Assembly: GCA_028285685.1 (NCBI GenBank)
Contig: JANQOR010000039.1
Location: 50,064 to 114,063 of the forward strand
Origin: Cyclobacteriaceae bacterium
Lineage (GTDB): Bacteria; Bacteroidota; Bacteroidia; Cytophagales; Cyclobacteriaceae
Direction of reading: 5' to 3'
Length of the DNA stretch: 64,000 bases
Part shown: positions 9,763 through 18,943 of the stretch, piece by piece
How positions within the stretch are numbered: the stretch's first letter is position 1
Layout of the letters: each line of letters opens with the position of its first letter
The notes under the pieces: model-generated
The model's input: only the letters and a program-made list of their open reading frames with translations
Told to the model about the DNA's origin: nothing
The model's database searches: none
Program-made: the position numbers and the translations under genes

Positions 9763-10320
9763 ATGTCATTTAGTGATGAAAAACTGATAAAGGGGTGTCA
9801 AAAAGGCAAAAGGGAGTTTCAGCAGGCTCTATACGACAAGTATAGCGATGGAATGTACCTAGTTGCTTTGCGATACTCCAAAATGCAGCAAGAAGCTGAA
9901 GATATTCTCCAGGAGGCTTTTTTAAAGGTTTTTAACAACATAAAGAACTTTCGGAAGGATTCGTCCTTGGCATATTGGATAAAACGAATAGTCGTGAATA
10001 CAGCTTTAAATCACCAGCGAAGCAAGCTTTACCTCTACCCGATGGTAGATGTTACGGATCTTACTGATAGATCAGTTGATGAGACGGCTATTTCAAATCT
10101 CTCATATGAGGAGCTTTTGGCATTAATTCAGAAGCTCCCATCCGGATGCCAGGTGATATTCAATCTATTTGCGATTGAAGGATACAAGCACAATGAAATC
10201 GCTGAGATGCTCAAGATAAGTGAGGGAACATCTAAATCTCAGTATTCACGTGCAAAGTCTATTTTGACTCAAACAATTTTAGCGCAGGAACCAAGAAGAT
10301 ATGGATCGGGGGAGTTTTGA
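9763..10320 (+). CDS. ECF-type RNA polymerase sigma factor
   Basis: A 185-residue sigma-70 family extracytoplasmic-function factor. Region 2 contains DILQEAFLKVFNNIKNFR (residues about 47-64). Region 4 has the helix-turn-helix HNEIAEMLKISEGTSKSQ (about 146-163). It should direct polymerase to a small regulon controlled by an envelope signal. The downstream gene overlaps it by 20 bases and starts with an anti-sigma-like cytoplasmic segment and a membrane helix, so that product is the probable cognate regulator. It is divergent from the DUF5103 gene. Confidence 0.92.
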   Translation: MSFSDEKLIKGCQKGKREFQQALYDKYSDGMYLVALRYSKMQQEAEDILQEAFLKVFNNIKNFRKDSSLAYWIKRIVVNTALNHQRSKLYLYPMVDVTDLTDRSVDETAISNLSYEELLALIQKLPSGCQVIFNLFAIEGYKHNEIAEMLKISEGTSKSQYSRAKSILTQTILAQEPRRYGSGEF

Positions 10321-11596
10321 GTCATTAGTTAAGTCCAAAATGGATGCAGGAGGGATCAAGCCTCCCAAGAGTGTTTGGGCAGGAATTTCTAGCGCTCTAA
10401 GTGATCGTGCAATTATTTCCCTACAATCTGCTCACAGTAGGTATAAGTGGGTAGCAGTTGCTGCAGTAATTGTCGCAGTGTTTTCCTTTGCCCTCAATTT
10501 TGAGATCACGAATTCCAATAAGGAGCCGGTTAATACGGTAAGTTTCAACGCCCTATTACCGACAGATCAGGAACATTTCCGGTTTTTCGAATCGACTAAT
10601 TATCCAGCTAGACCCGCTGAGTATCAGTACATGTGGTCGAATATTCTGTTTTTAAGAGATAAAGAGGAATCTGAAATTGTCGAGAGTATTGCCCTGGGTG
10701 ACGACAACAACAAGCAATTGGTTTTTAGTGAAGTTTTTGAAATAGAAAGAATCCTTCCTGAAATAGACAAGGCCGAAGTCGGCGAAACGTATGTGGCCTC
10801 ATATCTTGTTCCACAAGTGCGTAGGAGGGAGAACAAGCCAGACAATCAGAAGATTACTTACTGGGCTGGTTTAGAAGCGGGAGCAGGTAATTTCAATCCA
10901 ACATTCTCAGGTGCGGATCCGATATCTGCAGACGTCAACTTTGATGCTTTAGCAAGTAGCATAGGACAGAGTGGTTTCGTAAATCCTACATCTACAGCGA
11001 CCCAGAGCGGAATGAACGAAGGTATAGCTACATCTCTGGGTCTGGATTTCGGAATGAAGATGGGGAAACGATGGGCGATCGAGAGCGGAATTCAGTATAC
11101 TAATATTCAAAATCAAACCAACGCCTCACTCAATGTGGTGGATGCGTACGTGATAAATGCCAGCCAGGTAGGCGGTGGTGATATCGATGATCCAAGCGGT
11201 GCTTCAAATAGAAGAAAAGTGATTGAAGAAAGTTTTGATCACTCGATCAATCTTGATAACAATATACGGTTCACTTCCATACCGCTGAAAGCCGGATACT
11301 ATCTGATGAATGAAAGGCTTAGTGTGAGGGTAAATGCGGGATTATCAGCGAATTATTTTCTTTCTAGCCGGCTGACTGATCCTTCCGGACAGCTTGAAGC
11401 AGCAAGCCAAACAAATGTTTACAATGTATGGTCATTTGATGGTCTCACCGGTTTCGAGTTTGGATACAGCGTATTGGACAATTTTAACTTGACACTAGAG
11501 CCCAATTATATACGTTCGATCACCCCTTTGAGCGAGAGTCTAAATACCAGGACGGGATTCATGGTTCAAACAGGAATAAAGTATACCATAAAGTAA
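10301..11596 (+). CDS. Anti-sigma-like, membrane-anchored protein with C-terminal outer-membrane beta-barrel domain
   Basis: This 431-residue protein has three visible parts. Residues 1-49 are cytoplasmic and similar in style to anti-sigma N-termini. A hydrophobic helix covers residues about 50-66. From about residue 185 to the end there is an eight-strand-type porin-like barrel (PF13568 style) with alternating aromatic strands and the terminal strand GIKYTIK. There is no cleavable signal peptide. The gene overlaps the ECF sigma factor by 20 bases, so translational coupling is likely. Carrying an inner-membrane helix and an outer-membrane barrel in one chain is topologically awkward; the barrel may be released by proteolysis. 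I infer the anti-sigma role from position and architecture. Confidence 0.75.
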   Translation: MDRGSFESLVKSKMDAGGIKPPKSVWAGISSALSDRAIISLQSAHSRYKWVAVAAVIVAVFSFALNFEITNSNKEPVNTVSFNALLPTDQEHFRFFESTNYPARPAEYQYMWSNILFLRDKEESEIVESIALGDDNNKQLVFSEVFEIERILPEIDKAEVGETYVASYLVPQVRRRENKPDNQKITYWAGLEAGAGNFNPTFSGADPISADVNFDALASSIGQSGFVNPTSTATQSGMNEGIATSLGLDFGMKMGKRWAIESGIQYTNIQNQTNASLNVVDAYVINASQVGGGDIDDPSGASNRRKVIEESFDHSINLDNNIRFTSIPLKAGYYLMNERLSVRVNAGLSANYFLSSRLTDPSGQLEAASQTNVYNVWSFDGLTGFEFGYSVLDNFNLTLEPNYIRSITPLSESLNTRTGFMVQTGIKYTIK

Positions 11597-11673
11597 CCTT
11601 TTATCCCCATTCAACACCTTATTTAACACTTTGAGTAACCTTTAAAACGAAGTGAAGTATTACCATCAGAATG

Positions 11674-11691
11674 CAACTATGTCTATAGTTG
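11674..11691. other. Short perfect hairpin upstream of the DUF5916 gene
   Basis: CAACTAT and ATAGTTG are perfect 7-bp arms around a 4-base loop, followed by a T-rich stretch. It could be a weak terminator for the sigma/barrel operon or a regulator site for the following gene. Confidence 0.35.
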
Positions 11692-11722
11692 TTTCGTCTT
11701 TTATCTGACTAACTCAAAAACC

Positions 11723-14347
11723 ATGCACAAAAGAGGACAAGCCTTTGGCTTATTGTTTCTTCTGACTTTTTCCGTATTTGCTCAAGAACAAAAAGAACCT
11801 ACAAAAAGCTACACCACCGCAAGAGCTGAAACGCAAATAGTGCTAGATGGAAGACTTGATGATGCGGCATGGAATCAAGTAGAGTGGGGTGGTGATTTTA
11901 TCGGACGTGAACCAGAGTATAAAGTGGCACCTTCGGTTGAAACCCAGTTCAAGATTCTCTATGATGATAAATACCTTTATATCGGTATTAGAGCCTTTGA
12001 TCCGGAACCTGAAAAAATTGTCAAAAGAATGTCTCGTAGGGACGGTTTTGACGGGGATTGGGTGGAGGTTAACATAGACAGTTATTTCGATAAGCGAACC
12101 GCCTTTTCTTTCACAGCATCTGTGTCTGGAGTGAAAGGTGACGAATACATTTCGAATAATGGTGATGATTGGGATTCAACCTGGGATCCTATTTGGTATT
12201 TAAGAACAAGTGTGGACGATAAAGGCTGGATCGCTGAGTATAAAATTCCTCTTTCTCAATTAAGATTTGCAGACAAGGAAAACCATACCTGGGGGATTCA
12301 ATTTACCAGGAGATTATTCAGGAAGGAGGAGCGATCTGTGTGGCAACCAATTAGCCCAACTGACGCAGGCTGGGTATATCGATTTGGGGAACTGAATGGA
12401 ATAAAGGGTATTAAGCCACAAAAACAACTCGAAATCCAGCCATATGTGGTGGCTACAATGGAAACTTTTGAGAAGGAAGAAGAAAACCCTTTCCGAGACA
12501 CCGGAAGAGATCTAAGCTCAAATATTGGACTAGACGCCAAAATCGGAATTACCTCAGATATTACGCTTGACCTAACAGTAAATCCGGATTTTGGCCAGGT
12601 TGAAGCGGACCCCTCAAGGGTAAATCTCTCGGCTTTTCGACTTTTCTTTAGAGAGCAGCGACCCTTCTTTTTAGAGGGCAACAATGTGCTCACCTTTCCA
12701 ACGAGCGGCGGTCAAAACAACTTGTTTTACTCGAGAAGGATCGGAGGAAGACCACAGGGATCTCTAGGCAGCGACGTGGAATATAGCGATTTCCCAAACC
12801 AGACCCGGATACTAGGAGCAGCCAAGATTACCGGTAAAAATGCGAAAGGCTTTTCATGGGGCTTTTTAGAATCTGTAACAAATCGAGAGCAAGCAGATGT
12901 TGCATATGAAAATGGTACGAGAGGAAAAGAAGTAGTGGCACCCTATACGAATTATGTAGTTGCAAGGGCTCAACAAGACATCAGTGAAGGAAAAACTGTT
13001 GTTGGAGCAATGATGACCAATATGAATCGCTTTAACAATCGTGGTAACGATCTGGAATTTTTGCACGACAATGCTCAAAGCGGAGGATTTGATATTGACC
13101 ATAATTTCAAGGATAGAAAATACGGCGTGACCTTCAAGTACATGTTTAGCCGAGTGTCTGGTACTGAAGGCGCCATATATGAAACTCAAACAGCATCGGA
13201 AAGGTATTTTCAGAGGCCCAATAATAATCACAAAAATGTAGACTCAACTCGGACTTCTTTGGCAGGAAGCGCCGCAACATTGTCCTTCGGAAGGAGAAGT
13301 GGTAATTGGAGATGGGCTCTTGGTACCAACTATCGATCACCTGAATTTGAGTTGAATGATCTAGGGTTCCTGGTTCAGACTGACAATGTCAACAATTGGG
13401 GCTGGACTCAATACAGGGTCACCAAACCTGTTGGATTGTTTCGGTCACAGCGATACAACTTCTACTATGAACAAAACCTGGATTTTGGAGGAGTCGTAAC
13501 CGGAAAAGGAGCCGATATGAATGTTAATTTAGAATTCAAGAATTACTGGAGATTTGGTTTAGGCTCTTATATTGGTGGAACATGGGTTTCTAATGCAGAT
13601 CTAAGAGGTGGCCCATCGATTACCTATCCCGGGGAAATAAATTACTGGTACTGGCTCGGCACAAATGAACAGAAAAAGGTACGTGTATCTTTCAACAACT
13701 GGTTTAATTGGGGTAACGAAGATTATTCGAAGGGTTCTGGCTTGAACCTCAACATTACCTTACGACCCACAGATGCACTAAGAGTTTCACTTTCTCCAAA
13801 TGTCAACTGGAGAAGGAATGACCTTCAGTACATAGACCAGGTTGATTACAATGGAGTCACACAATATTTGTTGGGAAGAGTTGAGCAAACTACCTATAGA
13901 ATGTCAATGCGGGCGAATTATAACATTACGCCGAATCTTACGCTTGAGTTTTGGGGGCAACCCTTCTTAGCTACAGGCGAATATTCGCAGTTCAAGAAGG
14001 TGCATCTTGCAAACTCTGAAAATTACAATGAACGTTTTCGGGTTCTGGAACCGAGCGAAGTAATCTATAATGCTGAAGATGAAGTGTATGAGGTTTTTGA
14101 ATCAGGTAGTACCACTGCCGATTACCAATTTTCTGACCCTGACTTCAACAATGTTCAGTTCAGATCAAACTTTGTGGTGAGATGGGAATATATCCCCGGA
14201 TCAACACTATTCGCTGTTTGGTCAAGCAATGGTTCTTTCTTTGATCAATCTGAAAGTAACAGTTTCAGTGATTTGAGATCACATCTTGGAAATCTACAGA
14301 CCACTAACACCTTTCTGATTAAATATACGTACCGTTTCATACTCTAA
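11723..14347 (+). CDS. DUF5916 outer-membrane protein with N-terminal CBM9-like domain
   Basis: An 874-residue secreted protein. A signal peptide covers residues 1-20 (LLFLLTFSVFAQ). Residues about 30-230 form a family-9 carbohydrate-binding-like domain (LDGRLDDAAWNQVEW, FKILYDDKYLYIGIRAFDP, GDWVEVNIDSYFDKRTAFSF). The rest is a long beta-strand-rich DUF5916 region with many aromatic, strand-like blocks and the C-terminal strand TFLIKYTYRFIL, typical of an outer-membrane barrel. The family is common in Bacteroidota. Binding or uptake of a glycan or other polymer is plausible but unproven. It stands alone between an intergenic hairpin and the polyamine operon. Confidence 0.82.
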   Translation: MHKRGQAFGLLFLLTFSVFAQEQKEPTKSYTTARAETQIVLDGRLDDAAWNQVEWGGDFIGREPEYKVAPSVETQFKILYDDKYLYIGIRAFDPEPEKIVKRMSRRDGFDGDWVEVNIDSYFDKRTAFSFTASVSGVKGDEYISNNGDDWDSTWDPIWYLRTSVDDKGWIAEYKIPLSQLRFADKENHTWGIQFTRRLFRKEERSVWQPISPTDAGWVYRFGELNGIKGIKPQKQLEIQPYVVATMETFEKEEENPFRDTGRDLSSNIGLDAKIGITSDITLDLTVNPDFGQVEADPSRVNLSAFRLFFREQRPFFLEGNNVLTFPTSGGQNNLFYSRRIGGRPQGSLGSDVEYSDFPNQTRILGAAKITGKNAKGFSWGFLESVTNREQADVAYENGTRGKEVVAPYTNYVVARAQQDISEGKTVVGAMMTNMNRFNNRGNDLEFLHDNAQSGGFDIDHNFKDRKYGVTFKYMFSRVSGTEGAIYETQTASERYFQRPNNNHKNVDSTRTSLAGSAATLSFGRRSGNWRWALGTNYRSPEFELNDLGFLVQTDNVNNWGWTQYRVTKPVGLFRSQRYNFYYEQNLDFGGVVTGKGADMNVNLEFKNYWRFGLGSYIGGTWVSNADLRGGPSITYPGEINYWYWLGTNEQKKVRVSFNNWFNWGNEDYSKGSGLNLNITLRPTDALRVSLSPNVNWRRNDLQYIDQVDYNGVTQYLLGRVEQTTYRMSMRANYNITPNLTLEFWGQPFLATGEYSQFKKVHLANSENYNERFRVLEPSEVIYNAEDEVYEVFESGSTTADYQFSDPDFNNVQFRSNFVVRWEYIPGSTLFAVWSSNGSFFDQSESNSFSDLRSHLGNLQTTNTFLIKYTYRFIL

Positions 14348-14395
14348 AAAATCTGATCTTCGTACTAACTTTAGGACAAATTCTCAAACCAGAAC

Positions 14396-15598
14396 ATGTC
14401 CAAAATTATAATTATTGGTGCCGGAGGTGTCGGTAGGGTCACTGCATACAAATGTGCCCAAAATCAGGAGGTCTTTACAGAAATTATTCTTGCGTCAAGA
14501 ACCAAATCAAGATGTGATGCGATTGCAGCTGCCGTTAGAAGTGACCTGAACGTAGATATTCGAACAGATCAGGTGGATGCCGATGAGGTGAGCCAACTTG
14601 TGGAATTATTCAGAAGGCATGAACCAATGATGGTTATAAATGTGGCACTTCCCTACCAGGACTTGACAATTATGGACGCATGCCTGGAATGCGGTGTTCA
14701 TTACCTGGATACCGCAAATTACGAGCCACCCGATGAGGCTAAATTCGAGTATAAATGGCAATGGGAGTATCAGGATAGATTCAAAGAAGCGAACCTAATG
14801 GCTCTTCTCGGATGCGGTTTTGATCCAGGTGTTACTGGAGTGTTTACCGCTAGGGCAGCTAAGCATTTCTTTGATGAAATTCACTATTTGGATATTGTTG
14901 ACTGCAATGCCGGCGATCATGGAAAAGCGTTCGCAACAAATTTTAACCCGGAGATAAATATTAGAGAGGTTACGCAAAAAGGGAAGTATTGGGAAGATGG
15001 AAATTGGGTGTACACAGAACCTCATGAAATCTCAAAGATGCTTAACTATCCTGATATCGGGCCTAGAAAATCGTACCTCATTTACCATGAAGAATTGGAG
15101 TCGTTGGTTAAAAACTACCCTACAATCAAAAGAGCTAGATTTTGGATGACCTTCGGGGACGAGTATCTAACACATTTAAGAGTGATTCAAAATATTGGAA
15201 TGGCTGGTATAGATCCGATTAATTACGAAGGGAAAGAAATAGTGCCCCTTCAATTTTTGAAAGCTGTTCTTCCTGATCCAGGGGGACTTGGGGAAAACTA
15301 CGAAGGTCAGACCTCTATTGGTTGCAGGATAAGAGGACTTAAGGATGGAAAAGAAAAGACCTACTATATCTGGAACAATTGTAGTCATGAAGCAGCGTTT
15401 AAAGAGACTGGTGCCCAAGGAGTTTCGTTCACTACTGGAGTCCCTGCGATGACAGGTGCTTTTATGATGCTTACGAAGCAGTGGACAGGGAAAGGAGTGT
15501 TTAATGTGGAAGAGTTTGATCCTGATCCTTTTCTTGATAAGTTAGCCATGTCTGGTTTACCTTGGCATGAAGAATCTGACATCGATCTGGAAATGTAG
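14396..15598 (+). CDS. Carboxynorspermidine dehydrogenase (saccharopine dehydrogenase family)
   Basis: This 400-residue NAD(P)H-dependent enzyme has an N-terminal Rossmann fold with IIIGAGGVGRVTAYKCA at residues 4-20. Conserved family blocks DTANYEPPDEAKFEYKWQWE and GCGFDPGVTGVFTARAAKHFF follow. In the alternative spermidine pathway it condenses aspartate semialdehyde with a diamine (putrescine or diaminopropane) to carboxyspermidine or carboxynorspermidine. The decarboxylase of the same pathway lies two genes downstream, which supports the assignment over a lysine-pathway saccharopine dehydrogenase. The diamine substrate cannot be read from sequence, so the product may be spermidine or norspermidine. 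Confidence 0.88.
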   Translation: MSKIIIIGAGGVGRVTAYKCAQNQEVFTEIILASRTKSRCDAIAAAVRSDLNVDIRTDQVDADEVSQLVELFRRHEPMMVINVALPYQDLTIMDACLECGVHYLDTANYEPPDEAKFEYKWQWEYQDRFKEANLMALLGCGFDPGVTGVFTARAAKHFFDEIHYLDIVDCNAGDHGKAFATNFNPEINIREVTQKGKYWEDGNWVYTEPHEISKMLNYPDIGPRKSYLIYHEELESLVKNYPTIKRARFWMTFGDEYLTHLRVIQNIGMAGIDPINYEGKEIVPLQFLKAVLPDPGGLGENYEGQTSIGCRIRGLKDGKEKTYYIWNNCSHEAAFKETGAQGVSFTTGVPAMTGAFMMLTKQWTGKGVFNVEEFDPDPFLDKLAMSGLPWHEESDIDLEM

Positions 15599-15604
15599 TG
15601 GCTA

Positions 15605-16111
15605 ATGAAAATAGATATAAACCAAGTTCCTGAATTTTATAGAACATACCTGCGGTTTTTGGAAGATCAAGAAGTGGTTGAATTCCTTCAGACTAGTGCT
15701 AAGGATTTCAACTATCTGCTCAATACTTTTTCCAATGAAAAGGCGACTTATAGGTACGCCGAAGGTAAGTGGAGTGTCAAAGATGTAGTTCAGCATGTGA
15801 TAGATTCCGAACGAGTCTTCGCTTACAGAGCTATGCGATTTTCAAGGAATGACATGACAGAATTGCCAGGATTTGAACAGGATCACTATGCAGACCATGC
15901 TTCCTCTGACAGAAGAGACATCAAGGACCTGATGAGTGAATTTACCTCTACGAGGTACTCAACCATAAGCCTCTTTTCATCACTGACCGATGAACATCTA
16001 CAACGGACTGGCATTGCAAGTGGTGTTGAATTCACAGTTGAAATTTTGGGTTACATCATTTCTGGTCATTTGCTTCATCATCTCGAAGTGATCCGTGAAA
16101 AATACATCTGA
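15605..16111 (+). CDS. DinB-like superfamily protein
   Basis: This 168-residue four-helix DinB/YfiT-type protein carries KWSVKDVVQHVIDSERVFAYR near residues 56-76 and SGHLLHHLEVI near the C-terminus. These supply the three-histidine metal site of the family. Such proteins are often thiol-dependent metalloenzymes (bacillithiol or similar). It is embedded between the two polyamine genes, starts six bases after the first and overlaps the second by 17 bases, so it is cotranscribed. A role in the polyamine pathway is not established. Confidence 0.82.
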   Translation: MKIDINQVPEFYRTYLRFLEDQEVVEFLQTSAKDFNYLLNTFSNEKATYRYAEGKWSVKDVVQHVIDSERVFAYRAMRFSRNDMTELPGFEQDHYADHASSDRRDIKDLMSEFTSTRYSTISLFSSLTDEHLQRTGIASGVEFTVEILGYIISGHLLHHLEVIREKYI

Positions 16112-17222
16112 TATTCCCACGCCATGTTTTGTTTTAGAGGAAGAAAAGCTAATCCGGAATCTAAAACTTATCGATTCTGTGGCGGGAAGGGCAGGTGTGG
16201 AAATAATTCTGGCATTCAAAGGGTTTTCTATGTGGAGTGTCCTTCCTTCAATGAAGGACTACCTGGATGGTGCTGCAGCCAGTTCATTGAATGAAGTGCT
16301 ACTTTGCGAGGAGCACCTAAAAACAAAATCCCATACCTATTGTGTAGCTTATGATCCCCGAGAATTCGACCAGGTTGCTCACAGGTCCTCACATCTAACA
16401 TTCAATTCTATAAGCCAATACCGTAGGTTCATTGACCAGGTTCCACAGGACACAAGCGTTGGCTTGCGAGTTAATCCCGAGTGGTCAGATGTGGAGACTG
16501 ATTTGTATAATCCCTCGTCTCCTCAATCTAGGCTTGGAGTTCTTTCGGAAGATTTAAAGCAGCTTCCAGACAAGTTGGATGGACTTCATTTTCACGTTCT
16601 CTGTGAATCTAATTCACACGCGCTTGAAAAAGTACTTGATAACCTGGTTCTCAGGTTCGGACACATTCTACCACAAGTTAAATGGGTGAATATGGGTGGC
16701 GGACACCTTATCACTAAGAAAGATTATGATGTAGATCACCTGGTTGCAGTTCTCAAGAGGTTTATGGAAAAATATGACGTAAATATCATCCTTGAACCAG
16801 GGAGTGCATTCGTCTGGGAAACGGGAAATCTGGAAACAACAATCCTGGACATAGTGGAGAATAGAGGTGTAAAAACAGCCATAATAGATGCATCTTTTAC
16901 TTGTCACATGCCCGACTGCCTTGAAATGCCGTACCGCCCGAGTATTCAAAATGCCTTCTCCGCTGAGAAAAAAGGCTTGTTCTCTTATCGTCTTGGGGGC
17001 GTCAGCTGCTTGGCTGGCGACTATCTTGAAACCTACTGGTTTGAGAAGGAGCTTGAGGAGGGAGACAAGATTGTATTTGAAGATATGATGCATTATACCA
17101 TGGTGAAAACCACGATGTTCAATGGTGTGAAACACCCTTCGATTGGTGTTCGGAGACTAGATGGAAGCCTGGATATTGTGAAGGAATTCAGATACGAAGA
17201 CTATACAGCAAGATTATCCTAA
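16095..17222 (+). CDS. nspC: Carboxynorspermidine decarboxylase
   Basis: A 375-residue PLP-dependent fold-III (alanine-racemase-type) decarboxylase that removes CO2 from carboxy(nor)spermidine to give (nor)spermidine. The PLP lysine is in LAFKGFSMW near residue 40. HFHVLCES and the active-site block TCHMPDCLEMPYRP are family hallmarks, and the glycine-rich phosphate site NMGGGHLITKKDYD is present. The start is GTG at 16095, inside the end of the DinB-like gene; no ATG exists before the conserved N-terminal block. With the dehydrogenase it forms a complete two-step route that needs no decarboxylated AdoMet. Confidence 0.93.
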   Translation: MKNTSDIPTPCFVLEEEKLIRNLKLIDSVAGRAGVEIILAFKGFSMWSVLPSMKDYLDGAAASSLNEVLLCEEHLKTKSHTYCVAYDPREFDQVAHRSSHLTFNSISQYRRFIDQVPQDTSVGLRVNPEWSDVETDLYNPSSPQSRLGVLSEDLKQLPDKLDGLHFHVLCESNSHALEKVLDNLVLRFGHILPQVKWVNMGGGHLITKKDYDVDHLVAVLKRFMEKYDVNIILEPGSAFVWETGNLETTILDIVENRGVKTAIIDASFTCHMPDCLEMPYRPSIQNAFSAEKKGLFSYRLGGVSCLAGDYLETYWFEKELEEGDKIVFEDMMHYTMVKTTMFNGVKHPSIGVRRLDGSLDIVKEFRYEDYTARLS

Positions 17223-17257
17223 AGCGGCTTGCTAAAGCACCAATTCCAGCTCCCAGT

Positions 17258-17836
17258 TCAGTTTTTTAATTTGGGCTCTAGTTCACCACGCATAAAAAGA
17301 TTGAATTCCTCACACGACAGGAATCCTTCACCTGCGGAGTAGGGACAAGTTTTATATACTTGATCAAAGGCTCCAGCTGTAATGACAACACCCGAACCGT
17401 GACATACTGGACAGAGCATTTTTTCAAGCCCACCACAGTCGTAATTAGAATTCTCCAATTCATCTTCTAACCGCTTAACCTGACCTCTCCTTAGTTTAAG
17501 GTACTCGTCTTCTGAAAGCTGCAGATACTTGATCGCACTTTCGTAATAGCGTCCTTTCGTTCCCTTCAATTGGATGTACTTATTTAACCAATTGATACTT
17601 TGCTTATATTTTTCAAGATGGTAAGAATTCCTCCCGAAGTAGTACGCCATTTCAGATGGGAGTTTTTTCATATTCTCCAGGACAAAGTGAAATTCTACCT
17701 GAGCACTGTCGTATTTTCCAATGTTCATCAAATCCTTTCCATTATCCATCCTTCGTAGAATCTCAGATTCTCTGACTATCTGTGAAGAGGCTGCAAACGT
17801 CACCAAGAGAAGGAGTATCGCCAGGAATAACTTCAT
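17258..17836 (-). CDS. Secreted TPR-like protein with degenerate CxxCxGxG zinc motif
   Basis: This protein of about 192 residues begins with a signal peptide (MKLFLAILLLLVTFAASSQ). I preferred this ATG to one three codons upstream (17845). Residues about 25-110 form tetratricopeptide-like helices (GKDLMNIGKYDSAQVEFHFVLE, YKQSINWLNKYIQLK). The C-terminal part holds a DnaJ-type zinc module: CPVCHGSG is intact, but its partner CPYSAGEG has lost the second cysteine. It converges on nspC. A periplasmic scaffold role is a guess; no function is known. Confidence 0.65.
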   Translation of the reverse strand: MKLFLAILLLLVTFAASSQIVRESEILRRMDNGKDLMNIGKYDSAQVEFHFVLENMKKLPSEMAYYFGRNSYHLEKYKQSINWLNKYIQLKGTKGRYYESAIKYLQLSEDEYLKLRRGQVKRLEDELENSNYDCGGLEKMLCPVCHGSGVVITAGAFDQVYKTCPYSAGEGFLSCEEFNLFMRGELEPKLKN

Positions 17837-17978
17837 CTGATCCAAATTCTTTGCAATTTAAGGTTTTAGCTCCGACTAATCTTCTATGTAATTGGAGCTT
17901 AACACGATTTAGCAATAAATGATCCAATATATTTGAACAATAATCAAATTCTAGCCCGTTTATACTCAAAGGTGTGTT

Positions 17979-18335
17979 ATGAATAGATTTATAGGGTTTT
18001 CAATAGTCTTGCTTGTGATGGTTTCTTTCGGGAGAGCTCAAAATACAAGGAATGTTGAAGCTCCAAAGCCCCCACGACCAACCTATCAGGCTTCCAAAAA
18101 GGAAAAAAAAGGAACATTTGCCTTTCTTAAGAAAAAAGAGAAAAAGCAGGGGAAAAATGAAGTCGAAGAGTTCAGAGCCCGACTGAGCAAAGTCTACAAA
18201 CAAAAAGCTAAGGAGGAGCGGCTAGCTGATAAACCACAATACAAAGATCAGTCTTATTTCGGGCATAAGAGGAAACCCAAAAAACGACCACCAGGAAAAC
18301 AAAAGTTCTGTAAGGTGTGCAAGATCAAGCACTGA
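17979..18335 (+). CDS. Small secreted, very basic protein of unknown function
   Basis: The 118-residue product has a signal peptide (MNRFIGFSIVLLVMVSFGRAQ), then a lysine- and arginine-rich region with proline (KKEKKGTFAFLKKKEKK, GHKRKPKKRPPGKQ) and a C-terminal CKVC pair. It is probably periplasmic or surface-bound through charge. I do not recognise a domain. Its last 11 bases overlap the 3' end of the opposite-strand gene. Confidence 0.6.
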   Translation: MNRFIGFSIVLLVMVSFGRAQNTRNVEAPKPPRPTYQASKKEKKGTFAFLKKKEKKQGKNEVEEFRARLSKVYKQKAKEERLADKPQYKDQSYFGHKRKPKKRPPGKQKFCKVCKIKH

Positions 18336-18867
18336 GGCTGAAGAGCCTGTGCGCTTTCAAACGGAGGTCAAAATGGGAAAGGATCGCTTTACGAATTGAT
18401 ATCTTCAGAAAGTCGTTGTTCAAGCCGTCACCCTGAGATGCATACCTTACAATCGGACGCTGAATTTCCTTGATTTGTGAAAGTGTGGTGATCCAAACTC
18501 GATACCGAGCCTTCCAGTCTTCATCGTAAGTTTCCATATGTGACCTGCCATCCCAATTGAACTCTAGCTGGTTGTCACTATGATTGAACCGGTAAATAGC
18601 AGCTAAAATGTCGTAATTATCGTAGAGGAGCTCTTTTCCTTTCGGGACTTTTCCTTTGAGTTCGATTATAAAATCGTCTTCAAGGCCCATCGGATTATGT
18701 TGTTGGTTGTATGAAGCAAATATCTGCTGAGTCCATTCATTTAGCAGAGACTCTTTGGAAAAAGCCTGGACAGACTTTAGAAGGTAATTTTTGTCCTGTT
18801 TGAAGTATTTCTCCTCAATGAGCATTTCAGCTGCAAAGATAAGGTTTATACCCTTATTCTCGGACAA
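18325..18867 (-). CDS. Conserved hypothetical cytoplasmic protein
   Basis: This 180-residue protein has no signal peptide or membrane segment. The sequence is mixed helix/strand with many tryptophans and acidic residues (LEFNWDGRSHMETYDEDWKARYRVW). I recognise no domain. It lies between two convergent or adjacent small genes, and a terminator from the gene to the right ends just before its start, so it has its own promoter. Confidence 0.6.
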   Translation of the reverse strand: MSENKGINLIFAAEMLIEEKYFKQDKNYLLKSVQAFSKESLLNEWTQQIFASYNQQHNPMGLEDDFIIELKGKVPKGKELLYDNYDILAAIYRFNHSDNQLEFNWDGRSHMETYDEDWKARYRVWITTLSQIKEIQRPIVRYASQGDGLNNDFLKISIRKAILSHFDLRLKAHRLFSLSA

Positions 18868-18897
18868 CGAACAGTCGTCAAACCAACAGACATAAAA

Positions 18898-18925
18898 AAA
18901 CCGCTTAGAAATCTCTAAGCGGTTT
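18898..18925 (-). terminator. Rho-independent terminator of the 19-kb lipoprotein gene
   Basis: Perfect 12-bp arms AAACCGCTTAGA and TCTAAGCGGTTT flank a 4-base loop. On the minus strand it is followed by a T-run and starts about 20 bases after the lipoprotein stop codon. Confidence 0.92.
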
Positions 18926-18943
18926 GAGATTCTTTAATTGATT

